NCBI RefSeq assembly: GCF_003369915.1
Contig: NC_046675.1
Coordinates: forward strand, 17,298,001-17,362,000
Direction: 5' to 3'
Source: Drosophila miranda
Taxonomy: Eukaryota; Arthropoda; Insecta; Diptera; Drosophilidae
DNA: 64,000 nt
The notes beneath the pieces were generated by a model. It saw only the letters and a program-made list of their open reading frames with translations, was not told where the DNA came from and did no database searches. Made by a program: the position numbers and the translations under genes. This document shows positions 34,725-46,119 of the stretch, piece after piece (within the stretch, counting starts at the first letter, position 1; every line of letters begins with the position of its first letter).

Positions 34725-35054
34725 TGTCCCGTGCTTAACAAAATTGGATATTAAAAGACGCTTAACAAAATTGGATATTTAAAGACGCTCAGTCGGTGCC
34801 TTTTTGCCGCGATATTTTCGACGATATGTACGTTGAGTTAAAACAACTGACCTACTATTTTTAATGTAAAGCGTCACTTTTTCAGCGCGTTATTTTGGTG
34901 TAAAGTGATTTATGGTTAAAAATGACTTTTCCAGCAATAGCCTACTCTAGACAATCGGTTCACAAGCGTCAATGTTATTCAGTGTTTACATATCGACATA
35001 AAAGATGCAGCACCCTGTACACTAAAATACGAGAGCAGAGAATTGATCATCTGA

Positions 35055-36092
35055 TCATCCGATCTTCACTTTGGTTATCTTCGCTGTGATCAGATTGTTC
35101 GTGTAGGTGTGCGAAACCAAGTCGTAGAGGGCCGTAAAGACAGTCTTCGTCAGCTCCAACTTGATTTGGTCAACTTTTATGATTCTGTGGGGGCCCAAGG
35201 ATTAACATTAGAAATGCGAAGACCTCTTGGTAGAGAACACTCACTCGTAGGTAATGGTCTCCTGCACAGCGTTGCCATCACCGCAAGTAGCGCGAAACGT
35301 GCGATTTACCGACTCTCGCGCCCAAATCTGCTCCTGCGCTTCAACACAGGATTTTCGCAGCTTTCGCATCGTGTAGATTCGAGGTTAGTTTGCTCTGCAG
35401 GTTAAAGTACTCCAGCAGGGCCGCATAGAGGGGATCAGTTTCACTGGTCTCCAGCAGCGAGTTCATGAGAAATTCCAATTCAAACTGCTTGGCCAGCTCC
35501 ATATCCGGGCAGTCGTAGATTTGCCGCAACTGCTCGGCGTCCAGTGGCTTGAGATTACTGCGCACTAGGGCAAATCCCGATGGCTGGCAATCGGCCTGGC
35601 GAAACACAATCTTTGATGAATGCTCTTCGATCTGGGCATTGGACAGTTTCATAGGCTGCAGATTCGGGTACTGCACGATTTTGGCGCTGCTAGAGGGCGG
35701 GGCACTGGGTGCACTCGGTTCCAGCTGCGCTTCCGGTTCGAGTTCGGGTTCGGGTTCTGGCTCTGTCGGCAACTCCAATATATCGCTGGAAATGCAGCAG
35801 TCGTGACTAATGATGGTCTCGGCCCCGCTGCCGCTGCTGCTGGCCAACGCCGCGACGCGCTCAAACTCTTCCAAGAGAGAAGCATTTTCTGCCGGCCTTT
35901 GTTCTGGTGCAGCTACGCTACTTGTTGATAACTCGTCGTCACATTCGTCTTCCTCTTGCAGCCTTTGTTGCTGGTTCTCGCGTTGAGGCTTTTTCGTTTT
36001 CTGGAATCAACAATCTCTCATGTCATGCGACTCTTTCTGCTCCAGTGCATCCTTGTGCTCACCACTTTTTTAGGCTTTACTAGCGTGGCCAT
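35055..36092 (-). pseudogene. Gene B copy 5 (2-bp frameshift)
   Basis: Exons correspond to 36063-36092, 35245-36000 and 35055-35184. It has the same two-base loss as copies 3 and 4 and so the same predicted truncation at about 229 residues. It is nearly identical to copy 4 over its whole length. It lies closest to the single-copy side of the array, so the copy nearest the border is a broken one. Confidence 0.7.
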
Positions 36093-36646
36093 TATTGTCC
36101 GTTTTTGCGAACTCCTGCTCCACCTTTTTGGGGGGCCGTGGGGCCAAAACAAAAATACACTGCTCTGAGTGTTTTCACTTCGGGATTATCTTAGGGCCTT
36201 CGTTGTGGCTATCAAATGCACCCTTTTCCTTATTTAATTGACGCTAATATTTCTTCTTGCAAAAGTTCTGCGTATCGCTCGCTGTCTAGTTTTCTTGTTT
36301 ATTTTTGTTGTATTTTCTTTTTTTACATTTGCTCAAATTACTACATGGCAACGACACGGTAAATACACATGTGCTACATAATAGAGCCGTATACTGTATG
36401 GTTAGTGATAATAGGTTGGAAAAGAGGGTATGAAAACGGCAAAACGGGCCTGAAAACGTATCGAGTGCAAGGTAAAATCCACACCTTTTGCTTAACATAC
36501 CTTGAAGTCAAAAAGCAGTTTTTCTCGTCACCCGCGAGGTGAGGTTTATACGAACCTTGCAATTTTCCCTGGCTGTTTTTGCCTGTTTTCCATACCCTTT
36601 TTTATAGGCCATTTAAAACTACGACTTATTTTTTCATGGTAGGAGT

Positions 36647-38980
36647 GTGATCATCAAAAACTTTATGTCAAACAGGAAAATCCTCGTGAAAAGTGGCACG
36701 ACTCTCGAGAACATCTTCCCACTTACCAGAGGCATACCCCAAGGCTCCCCCATCTCAGTTATCCTTTTTCTTATAGCGTACCATCCATTCACAAACAAAT
36801 CAAATTCAGTGCATACGCCGATGACTTACTCCTTATCATACAACACAGCAACGGAAAAATCATCACAATCGACTTCCAAACAATCCTCAGTCAAATAAAC
36901 AGCTGGTGCATTCACTCTGACGACCTTGCCAAGCCACTGGGCATTAAACACCTCTCATCCTTAAAATACAACTGCCGCACCACATCACTAATGCAAATCA
37001 CCAAATTTTTAATCATATCCAAAGTTCACTTCGGCCTCCCCATATATGGTTATGCACCCAAAAACCAGACAAATCGCCTATGATTAATGCAGGAATAAGA
37101 GGGGCCCTGGGTGCATTTCATACCACACCCACTAACAACCTACTATCTGAAGCCAACTTACACACCTTGGAAAAATAAGTGATTTTCTAACTGGCAAAAT
37201 GTGTAAAAAAACCATCCACGCTAATGACACCCCCAAACTTTTCCCGTCACCAAACTATTTCCAACGAGGTGGAACGTTGTGAGTTGCTGCGGACACCGCA
37301 ACTCTACAGTTATACCCGATACTAAGTCAGTATGGCTCTCCTGCGGCAGACGCCGCTAATATTGAACCACACGACACAGAGTGCGTGCGAGAGAGACAGA
37401 AAATCAGTCTGAGCGTGACGTCGGGCGCTGCGTAGCCACTGAAAATTAATTTCTTGCTCTTGATCTGATCCAGATTCAGCAATCTGATAGATATGGTCAT
37501 TATCTATGATTCTGCGTTTTTAGTTTTCTCGAATGTGCAATATTGTGGATGCAACAGATTTTCGTCCTTTGTGGGGGCGGAAGGGGGTGGGGCGAAATTC
37601 TGAGATATACGTTTTATAGTGAGATCTAACAGAAGTGCGGATACCAAATTTGGTTACTCTAGCCTTAATAGTCTCTGAGATTTGTGGATGCCCCAGATTT
37701 TCGTCCTTTGCGGGTGCGGAAGGGGGTGTGGCGAAATTTGGACACGAAACGGTCAAGCTCCGATATCACAGGAGTGTGGATACCAAATTTGGTTGCTCTG
37801 GCTCTTATAGGTTCTGAGATCCTTGAACTCATATTTTGCAATTGGCAAAGCCGACCATGAAACCTGTGTGTTAGAGAGAGAGACAGAGCGAGAAAGAATG
37901 AAATTGTTTTCTTGATTCTGGCTATAATAATTATACGATCTGGTTCAGATTTTACACTCTAGAACATATAGTCATCCTCTACGATTCTGCGTTTTTGGTT
38001 TTATCGTATCTTTAAAAATGTGGATGCCACAGATTTTCGTCCTTTGTGGAGGCGGAAGTGGGCGGGGCGAAGTTTTGAAATATTTTTGTAGCAGTGACAT
38101 ATCACAGAGGTCTGGATCCAAAACATCGTTGCTCTAGATCTTATAGTCTTTGAGCACTAGGCGCTGAAGGGGACGGACGGACGGACGGACGGACAGACGG
38201 ACAGACAGACAGGGCTCAATCGACTCGGCTATTGATGCTGATCAAGAATATATATGGGGTCGGAAACGATTCCTTCTGGACGTTACACACATCCACTTTT
38301 ACCACAAATCTAATATACCCCAATACTCATTTTGAGTATCGGGTATGAAAATAACAATAACCTGGATTCCCAGCCATATAGGCATAAAAGGTAACGAAAT
38401 GGGCGACACCTCAGCCGAAAATACCTCCAAAAAACCCCTCATATATTCATATCTCGTGTCATAACTTAAACGACATCTCCCAATTCCTTAAGTAAATCCT
38501 CCAATCCAAGCAAACCGACTTCCTTACTAAAACCTCCCCCTGGTACAAACAAATGACCAATCTGCCTTCCACTCATCCTCACCCCAAAAACCTAAACAAC
38601 CTAAACAGAAGACACCAAGTCCTCATGAATAGGTTGAGACTAGGTCACACAAGGTTCATTAGTGCCCACTACATGGATAAAACATCATCCAAGGCATTCC
38701 CACTGTGCCACAACTCAACCATAGACTTAAGACACATTATATACGCTTGCCCGGCACTTTCCCTACAAAGATCCTCAATATTCAACAACACCGATCAATA
38801 TGCAAGATCACTCAAAAATCCTTCACAACATATAACCTCTAATATAACCAACCCTGTACACACATAGTACAATATATAATATTACTCTAGTGAGCTTAAG
38901 GCCTCAGTAGCTATAGCCCCATACTTTGTTAATAGCTAGTTTTAACTATTTATTAGCTATATATTAAAATAATAATAATA
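36647..38980 (+). mobile_element. Degenerate I-type LINE fragment in unit 5
   Basis: Nearly identical to the unit 4 copy, including the 162-bp deletion and the ACCGATCAATATG change. It is split by DINE-1 at 37263-38346. The (TAA)n tail ends at 38980. Confidence 0.7.
37263..38346. mobile_element. DINE-1-like element in unit 5
   Basis: Same insertion site as in units 1, 2 and 4, and nearly identical to the unit 4 copy including the GGGTATG right-end variant. It carries the GACG/GACA microsatellite near 38171-38210. Confidence 0.65.
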
Positions 38981-40375
38981 CCGAAATAAACATACCGATG
39001 AAAAAAACAACTCAGCTCACTTAAACCACCATTACTTAAACAGGATAACAAATAACAGCGGAAAATAATACTAATAATAATTACTCTTGTAGGTCCATCC
39101 TATCCTTCATCTATAATTAAAAAAAAAAACACCACGATATCATTCGCCTAAGCTGCGTTAACATTCTTCAAGACCTACATATCGGCTATATATATACATA
39201 TATATTTATATATATATATATATAGACTGATGAAATTAATGAAATGTACCATTACATAGCGATTTACATTAGACGCCTCTCCCTCTCCGCATGCGCCGCA
39301 TTCGTATTGCCCACGAAAGCAATCAGGACTACTCGCTCTTCAAATAGAGCGTAGAGTGCCATTCTCTTGGATGAAACACATTTCTTCTCTCTTGTATTTA
39401 AAATAAATTTATTTACAAAAGAATATTCAAATGAATTCCTTATACAGAGGAAAAGCTGCATACAAAAACGGCTTCGAAACTAATTTACGCTCGCTTTTGT
39501 TGCACTTGAAAGTAGTAAAGTATGTGTAATTATAAGAATTTCCATCTCGTGTTTTTTGTTTTGTTTCATTTAAAAAGCTTAGTCTAATATATTTAATTAC
39601 GAATTCATTTAAGAGTGATCGTAAGGATACCACAACTGTTCCCAGCGGACATCCCACCATGCACATTATTCGGTTTAGAAATCAATTATGTTTCTGTTCA
39701 GGTTACAATGGTTAAACATGTATAGAAAAACTAAATGCTTCAAATAAAACAAGCATATCATGGGTAGGGGTAGGTAGGGGGGTGGGAAGATACCCAACAA
39801 AAAAAATTAATAGGTATACATATTTATAGAGTCATAATCTTAATAGCCGCAGAGCTGTTTGTATTGCGTTAAGGTAAGTTAAAATCATTTCATTTCCATT
39901 TAAGTTGATTTTTGTTTGAGTGGTGTCCAAATTGCTTTTTTTATAATTAGTCTTGCATTATTATTACAGGTATTAAATCTTACAATTTAAAAACGTCCAT
40001 CTATAGTTTACATACATTTTCGTGTCAATGTATTCATCTTTTGTTTGATTCCAATTGAATTAATTATACACATACATATTATATTTAAGATGCATTTCAC
40101 AATCTGTCTGTGTATTTTCGTGTGTGCAGGTGCGGGGAAAGGGAAGAGAGTGTCGGGGCAGAGCGGTGGTTTAGGTGGTCTGTCTATCTGTGGCGCACAC
40201 AGTGCAACATTGAAAATCCAGCATCGATTGCATCTTATGGCGCTCCTTATCATTAATCAACCAAAAACTGGAAGACACGAACCTATTGATATCATTTTAA
40301 TTTTGTCGGGTGCAGAACGAATTAAGTTTTCAGTTGTGTGGAGAGAATGGAATCTGTGTATCTGTGGGTGTGTTG

Positions 40376-43300
40376 TTAACTCTTAAATGATTGCTTGTAG
40401 TTGGCGACATCTTTGCCTGAGTCGACGGCCCAGCTGAAGATGGAAGATGCTGCAACGCACTGATTAGTAATTGGATTTCCATCATCCGATCGGCCTAATT
40501 GCACACCTTCGGCGCTGCATCGACGTCGACGGAATTGTTAACGATTTTTGTTTCACCTGCAAAAATATCAACAAATCCTATAAGTTTCTAGGTTCTTTGA
40601 GCGTGTTCAATTTGCTCACCATTAAGCTCGGATTTGTTGACTGCACTGATGGCCTGTGCCTGCTTAATGGGCGTCTCTGACACGACGGTGGTATCAACGG
40701 CCGCAGCCGGTTCCGTCTTGCTAACATCGTTTGTGGCAGGGACAGGAGCAGGAACCGACGCAGCTGGAGTGGCTTTCTCCCCCGTTGTCTGTTCGGCTTT
40801 CTTGGGTTCTTCGGCGCTCTCAGCTGGTTTCGGCTCTTCCGTGCTTTTGAGCTCGTCTGAACATTCTGCCTTCTTTTCCTCCTTGGGCTCGGCTGGCACA
40901 TCCTCTTTAACCTCAGTGGCGACTTCATCGACAACACTATTGCTGGCTTTTGTTTCTTCTGAGCTTGCTACGACCTTTTCGGCTGGTGTGAATCGAACAG
41001 TTTCTGTACTACTCTTGGAACTCGAATCCACCTCCATGGGCTCCGGTGAGGGCTCCCGGGCGGGTTCCGAAAGCTTTTTTGGCTCCTCCGCTGCCTTATC
41101 AGCTGCGGTAGTTGCAGGCGGCTCTGAAGTAGTTTCGGGTGCGCTTTCGGCTTTAGTTTTATTGTCTGCCGATGCTGCTGATGGCTTCTCTTCATCCATT
41201 TCCATGGCTGCGGGAGCTGGATCCGCGGCAGCAGCTGGGGCAGGAGTGTCTGTACTAGCACCATTTTCAGGGTCATCGTTACTTTTCGGTGGGTCTTCAG
41301 CCTTTGGCACTTCTTCTGGCGTTTTCTCCTTCACCTCGGGCTCATCTTTGCTTGCTTTGTCCTCCGCAGCGTGGTTCTGTTGCTCCTCGGGCACAGCTGT
41401 CAGCTTGGCAGCAGCACCATCTGTCTGATCCTCATTTTCGATTGTCTTGGCATCTGTTTCTTTTGCGTCAGCAGGCTCCTCCTCCTTTTGGGGCTCTGTG
41501 GTGGTGGCTGGAACTGCCTTCTTAGGAGTACCTTTGACTGGCTTCTCTTCTCTCTTCACCTCCTTCTTATCTTTCTTGGGAGTAGCCTGAAATGATTTGT
41601 TTCGTTAGATTGTGTTTAATGTTTAGAAAATGCTTCACTCACCTTTGCCTTGACCGGCAGAACCACCTTCTCTTCATCGTTGGTTTTCTCCGGCTCCCGG
41701 TCGAGCTCATCGCTGCCCACGTCTAGTTTGCGCGCACCGCGACCTTTCCCAGCGCCGCCGCCGCCACCGATCTTTGTGGCTGTCGTCAGCGACGCGCGTG
41801 CCTTCTTGTTGGGCGGCGGTGTAACAGTCTCAGCGGCCCGTGTCGGTGTGCCGCGAGTACTGGATCGCGTGCGACGTCCACCCTCTAGCTCCAAGCTGCC
41901 GCCCATCGTTCGTACCAGCTCTTCGCTTTCCCGCTGTGCCCGTTCTATGAACGAGCGTCGTTTCGGTGTGCGTTTCTGCTAATTAATGCAAATGGACTCG
42001 ATAAGTACTATATACATCTTAGTCAAATATCCGATAAGATAATCGCTACGATACGACGTAGTTTGATCCTGGGCAACATTCACTCTTACCGCTTTCATCA
42101 GTTTAGGAGGATTTCCCATTGTCCCGTGCTTAACAAAATTGGATATTAAAAGACGCTTAACAAAATTGGATATTTAAAGACGCTCAGTCGGTGCCTTTTT
42201 GCCGCGATATTTTCGACGATATGTACGTTGAGTTAAAACAACTGACCTACTATTTTTAATGTAAAGCGTCACTTTTTCAGCGATTTATTTTGGTGTAAAG
42301 TGATTTATGGTTAAAAATGACTTTTCCAGCAATAGCCTACTCTAGACAATCGGTTCACAAGCGTCAATGTTATTCAGTGTTTACATATCGACATAAAAGA
42401 TGCAGCACCCTGTACACTAAAATAATTCCCACTGTTAGCTAACATAAATCTGTGCCAATCAACATCGGTGATTGGACGCCACTGGTCAAGTATTAATCGG
42501 ACAACAAATTAAACCCGAATCTAGAGCGCAACGTATTCCATCAAAACATGAATACATACAAAAGCATACAATAAATGTCAGTACAGTGCCCCTCAGCTAA
42601 AAACGAACAGTCGTAGTAGAAATGTTCGTAGCACTGCAGCTGCTAAATATAGTAATAATTTTTGATAACAGAGATAGCGGCCACTGAGAAGCAAAGAAAA
42701 AATATTATTTGCCAAGTTTTTTCCATCCCAAAACTCGTTACAAGTTTGAATTCGCCTTATATCTACATTATGCTAAAAGTTACAGCGCTCTGAACATTAG
42801 TTTACGACTGCATGTTAACAAGCGGCTGCCTCTACATTTGTGTGGTAAAGTACAGCAAACAACAAAAAGTCGAAAAGAGAACAAGCAAAAATAAAAGCAA
42901 ACGAGACGCAGCGGCAAAACGTGCGTCCAAAAGGGAAACGCCGATTGCTTGCTCACCAACCTAACGGCAACAGCAACGAGTACATACACACACACACACA
43001 CACACATGCATCGAATGTATCTTCCACGGGGGAGTAGAGTTTTGGAAAAAGCGCGCGCACACGAGGGCAAGTAGCACTAGAAAAAACGTAAATAGAAAAT
43101 GGACAATAAAACGCAACACCCAAAATGCACACAAAAACTGTGTGCGCGTGCATACGTGTGTACGTTTTTATTTTGGAAAATTACTGAATAACCCAGCGCT
43201 TATGTTCCCCTAGTCACCCGTAGGACACAAAACACTCCGCCATAGATAATTCGGGTTATTCATTTGTGTGCGTGGAACAGCGCGCGCTCTTATCGCTGTT

Positions 43301-43437
43301 CACTGGCTGTTAATTGTCACTAAATATGTATATGCAACGCTACTTACGGGTGTTTTTTTCTCATCCAACGCCGCCTCCTCAACACTGATGTTGTCCAGCA
43401 CCGTCTCCGGCTTCTTTGCGCCAGTTTCGTCGGACAT
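40376..43437 (-). CDS. Gene A, array-border copy with two alternative first exons (unknown acidic protein)
   Basis: I do not recognise this gene. Exons by eye: distal first exon 43348-43437 (30 codons from MSDETG, donor GTAAGT), proximal first exon 42090-42119 (MGNPPKLMKA), exon 2 at 41643-41978 (112 codons), exon 3 at 40620-41586 (967 nt). Both first exons end in phase 0, as exon 2 requires. Exon 3 ends in phase 1 (AATG then GTGAGC). It can join exon 4 (40507-40556, reading on to TAG at 40495-40497) or exon 5 (40376-40449, ending Y-K-Q-S-F-K-S). Predicted lengths are about 464-488 residues. Exon 2 is basic (KRTPKRRSF, TRSSTRGTPTR, PPPNKKARAS) with a Gly run. Exon 3 is Glu/Lys/Ala/Pro-rich, with MEVD near residues 250 (MEMD in this copy) and 306. 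The composition suggests a disordered nuclear or chromatin protein; that is inference. No enzyme motif is visible. Confidence 0.75.
42090..42423 (-). promoter_or_regulatory. Proximal gene A promoter region with 27-bp direct duplication
   Basis: The region upstream of the proximal ATG (42117-42119) is repeated in every unit. It contains two adjacent copies of a 27-bp sequence (42128-42154 and 42155-42181), identical but for one base, with an AT-rich core that reads TTTAAATATCC on the minus strand. In units it is bounded about 300 bp upstream by the tandem junction, so it must act alone there. The promoter call is inferred from the position of an ATG exon with a good donor; I see no definite initiator. 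Confidence 0.4.
42424..43347 (-). other. Single-copy intron of gene A long isoform
   Basis: This is DNA between the array border and the distal gene A exon. It contains a (CA)n run at 42983-43006 and otherwise AT-rich sequence with no convincing coding frame. If the distal promoter is used, it forms the left part of a long first intron that also contains the proximal promoter. Confidence 0.5.
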
Positions 43438-43849
43438 TATTTGGTTAATACAATGTTTCCAGGCGTTTCTGTACAATTATTAATATGTTTTATTGCGAAA
43501 CCGTGTGTATTTCGCAATATTTTAACTTCAAACTGCTTCGGCTGCAGACTCTGACTCTGGCACGGCACTGACGAGTTTATTTCACTCAGTCCCTTGTACA
43601 CAACTACAGGTAAATCTACACGCTGAGCGAAGCGTGAACCCGCAAATTTTATAAATGCCGGATACGTGTACTTGCAACAAAATGAACTGTTTGCAAATAT
43701 TGTATTATGTTGCGAAATACAACTGGCTATATATTTCGAATATTATTTGCAATAAAACAATCCGCCTTTCACACTTTTTTGTGTTTTTTAAATTGCAATC
43801 GCGCTTCCGAACGTAACTAAACTCAGTTGATTTATCGGACTTATCGATC

Positions 43850-44300
43850 AAATATACCGACGACCCTTAGAAATATACCGAGATACGTCACAAATTTCAA
43901 AATATACTGATAAATTATTTGTATTCAAGTTTTGTCATATTCCTCGTTTTTGATATTCGGTTGAATAATACTCGCCGACTAAGAACTGCAGCTTTGAACT
44001 CATAATTTAATCCGATTATTAAATTAATTTCCTACAAGGCTGGTTAACTTTAAGCTTTCATCTTTATTGCATTGCTTATAAAATAAGGTTTAAGAAAACC
44101 GGTCAACAACAATTTCCACTAAATTAATTTCTTTACATAGTAAGTACACGCAAACTACACATTTGCTACATATTAACTACATTATATGTACTTACCAAAG
44201 GCGTCACCTGAGGGGGAAATGCGTACGTTTCAAAAATGTTTCCCCGTTTATTTTTCATATAAGCCCCATTGAAGTGCGTGAAAAACCTCCGGTATTACCT
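43850..44300 (+). repeat. Dispersed repeat, copy 1
   Basis: Begins with AAATATACCGACGACCCTTAGAAATATACCGAGATACGTC and continues through TCATATTCCTCG, AATTTAATCCGATT, AATTTCCACTAAATTAATTTC and ACCTCCGGTATTACC. The same order of blocks recurs at 56845-57235, and the first 150 bp recur inverted at 47190-47345. It sits in the spacer between gene A and nero. The family was not identified; no coding frame is visible. Confidence 0.65.
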
Positions 44301-44445
44301 TAATTAGTTACAGTAACATTATTCAGTGCTTTTCAGCACCTTTGTTTCTTTAGATATAGGAAGTTCCCTGAAAACGGTCGTTTTGAAGTTTGTTTTTTAA
44401 CCACAATTGAAAGTATATTTATACTTGATTAAAAATACATATTGT

Positions 44446-44456
44446 CAGTGTGACCG
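44446..44456 (-). promoter_or_regulatory. Core-promoter Motif 1 match upstream of nero
   Basis: CAGTGTGACCG is the exact reverse complement of the fly core-promoter Motif 1 (YGGTCACACTR). It lies about 120 bp upstream of the nero ATG but points away from nero. It could serve nero bidirectionally or simply belong to the adjoining repeat sequence. Confidence 0.4.
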
Positions 44457-44577
44457 CTTACGGTACTTTTCACACGGTATATTTATGGCGCTAGGACGGT
44501 AGGTTCAGTGTTTCGAAACGCCTCAAAAGTGTTTCCACGCGGCGCTGTTGATTGTTATTTTTATTTATATAGCAAAA

Positions 44578-45486
44578 ATGGTCTCGCAAGAGCAGATCGA
44601 AGCCATTGGCGGGGTGCTGAACAACAAGGACAGGCCCCTCAAGGAGCGGTTCCGCGCCCTCTTCACACTGAAGAATATTGGTGGAAAAACTGCCATTGAT
44701 GCCATAAGCAAAGCATTCGACGATGATTCAGCCTTGCTCAAGCACGAATTGGCCTACTGCCTGGGACAGATGCAGGATCCAACAGCGTTGGAAATACTCA
44801 CCAAGGTCTTGAAGGACACCACACAGGAGCCAATGGTTCGCCATGAAGCTGCCGAGGCCATGGGCGCTATTGGCCACGCGGACGTGCTGTCCATTCTCGA
44901 GGAGTACAAGAAGGATCCCGTCGTCGAGGTGGCCGAGACATGTGCCATTGCGCTGGACCGTGTACGCTGGCTGCAGAGTGGACAGCAGGTGGCTGACAAC
45001 AATCCCTACGCCTCCGTGGATCCCTCGCCCCCGACGGCTGGCGACAAGAGCGTGGCCGAGCTAAGGGCCATCTATTTGGACGCCAAGCAGACGCTGTTTG
45101 ATCGCTACCGGGCAATGTTCAGCTTGCGTAACTTGTGCACAGAGGAGAGCGTCCTCGCCATAGCCGAGGGACTCAAGGATTCGTCCGCCCTGTTCCGACA
45201 CGAGGTGGCCTTTGTTTTGGGCCAACTTCAAGAGCCCTGCAGCATTCCGTACTTGCAGGAGACCCTAGAGGACCACAAGGAAAATGAGATGGTGCGCCAC
45301 GAGTGCGCCGAGGCTCTGGGAGCCATTGCCACAGACGATTGCATACAGATTCTGACCCGCTATGCGGACGATGAAAAGCGTGTGGTCAAGGAGAGCTGTG
45401 TGATTGCTTTGGACATGTGCGAGTATGAGAACAGTCCAGAGTTTCAGTATGCCGACGGCCTATCAAAGCTGGATGGAACCAAATAA
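44578..45486 (+). CDS. nero: Deoxyhypusine hydroxylase (Nero/DOHH)
   Basis: It hydroxylates the deoxyhypusine residue of eIF5A, the last step of hypusine synthesis, in the cytoplasm. The 302-residue protein is built of HEAT-like repeats in two halves. It shows the four His-Glu motifs that bind the di-iron centre: L-L-K-H-E-L-A-Y, M-V-R-H-E-A-A-E, L-F-R-H-E-V-A-F and M-V-R-H-E-C-A-E. The length fits the family. I chose the ATG at 44578 (AAAATGGTC, good context); the frame is open ten codons further upstream but lacks an earlier ATG. Single exon, intact. The fly symbol nero is from knowledge of the family. Confidence 0.93.
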   Translation: MVSQEQIEAIGGVLNNKDRPLKERFRALFTLKNIGGKTAIDAISKAFDDDSALLKHELAYCLGQMQDPTALEILTKVLKDTTQEPMVRHEAAEAMGAIGHADVLSILEEYKKDPVVEVAETCAIALDRVRWLQSGQQVADNNPYASVDPSPPTAGDKSVAELRAIYLDAKQTLFDRYRAMFSLRNLCTEESVLAIAEGLKDSSALFRHEVAFVLGQLQEPCSIPYLQETLEDHKENEMVRHECAEALGAIATDDCIQILTRYADDEKRVVKESCVIALDMCEYENSPEFQYADGLSKLDGTK

Positions 45487-46080
45487 TCATATTTATCATT
45501 TGAATTTATTTAACTGTATATATTATTTGTAAAATTTGTATTGTTGAATCACATCACAGAATGTGATAAACCAGAATCTAATCTTATCGGTGCAGTAAAG
45601 CAAAACGAAACGTGACTTTTAAAGGTTCCTCATTGTTGAGATAATTTTATTGGTTTACTTGCACGGATCAACTATTTATTATACGCGGAGATTTAATCTA
45701 AAAAGTCAGACACGGAAATTTAAAATTTTAAAATTTAACCGCTCTTTTTGTTGAGATTACAGCTTTGCGCTTGTGTAGAGTTGCGTTTATGTATGTTATC
45801 GTATCTTTTTTATTTACTTTTTAGTAGATTTAATCCGCTTTTTATAAAAACCACGGCTTCACATTGGTACATCGCTCGTGTGGATTGCAGACCTACGCAT
45901 CTCAAAAGTAAGAAAAGCACTATAAGCTTTGTATTTTTAAAAATCGAGAATGCATCGAAAATCGATTGCCTCGATAAGCATGCTGGGTACCGTACTAGCG
46001 CTTTTTTCGTTAATAATATGGTAATGATTGACAACATTTAAATCCTTGTCGCTCGCATTCAAAAAAGTGGCGCGCACCAC
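45487..46080. other. Spacer 3' of nero
   Basis: AT-rich sequence with AATTTATT-type elements that may hold the nero 3' UTR. No coding frame looks real here. Nothing else is recognised. Confidence 0.5.
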
Positions 46081-46119
46081 TCGATATCGATAACCGAACT
46101 TGAATCGGGTAGAATCGGT

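Larger units (their letters stand above)
27638..35028. repeat. Tandem array unit 4 (7391 bp)
   Basis: Layout: frameshifted gene B (27664-28701), spacer (28702-29255), LINE remnant (29256-31585) split by DINE-1 (29872-30955), AT-rich spacer and gene A 3' region (31586-32980), and gene A (32981-34724). It is nearly identical to unit 5. Both share the gene B 2-bp deletion, the 162-bp LINE deletion, a C-to-T change giving TTTCATACC in the LINE, and GGGTATG at the DINE-1 right end. That makes these two the most recently separated pair or the most recently homogenised. Confidence 0.92.
35029..42423. repeat. Tandem array unit 5 (7395 bp), joins single-copy DNA
   Basis: Layout: frameshifted gene B (35055-36092), spacer (36093-36646), LINE remnant (36647-38980) split by DINE-1 (37263-38346), gene A 3' region (38981-40375), and gene A (40376-42119). 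Its right border is the array border. After ACACTAAAAT the sequence continues into single-copy DNA (AATTCCCACTG) instead of the next gene B 3' end. Gene A here is connected to its distal exon at 43348-43437, so this is the copy with the ancestral upstream context. Confidence 0.92.
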
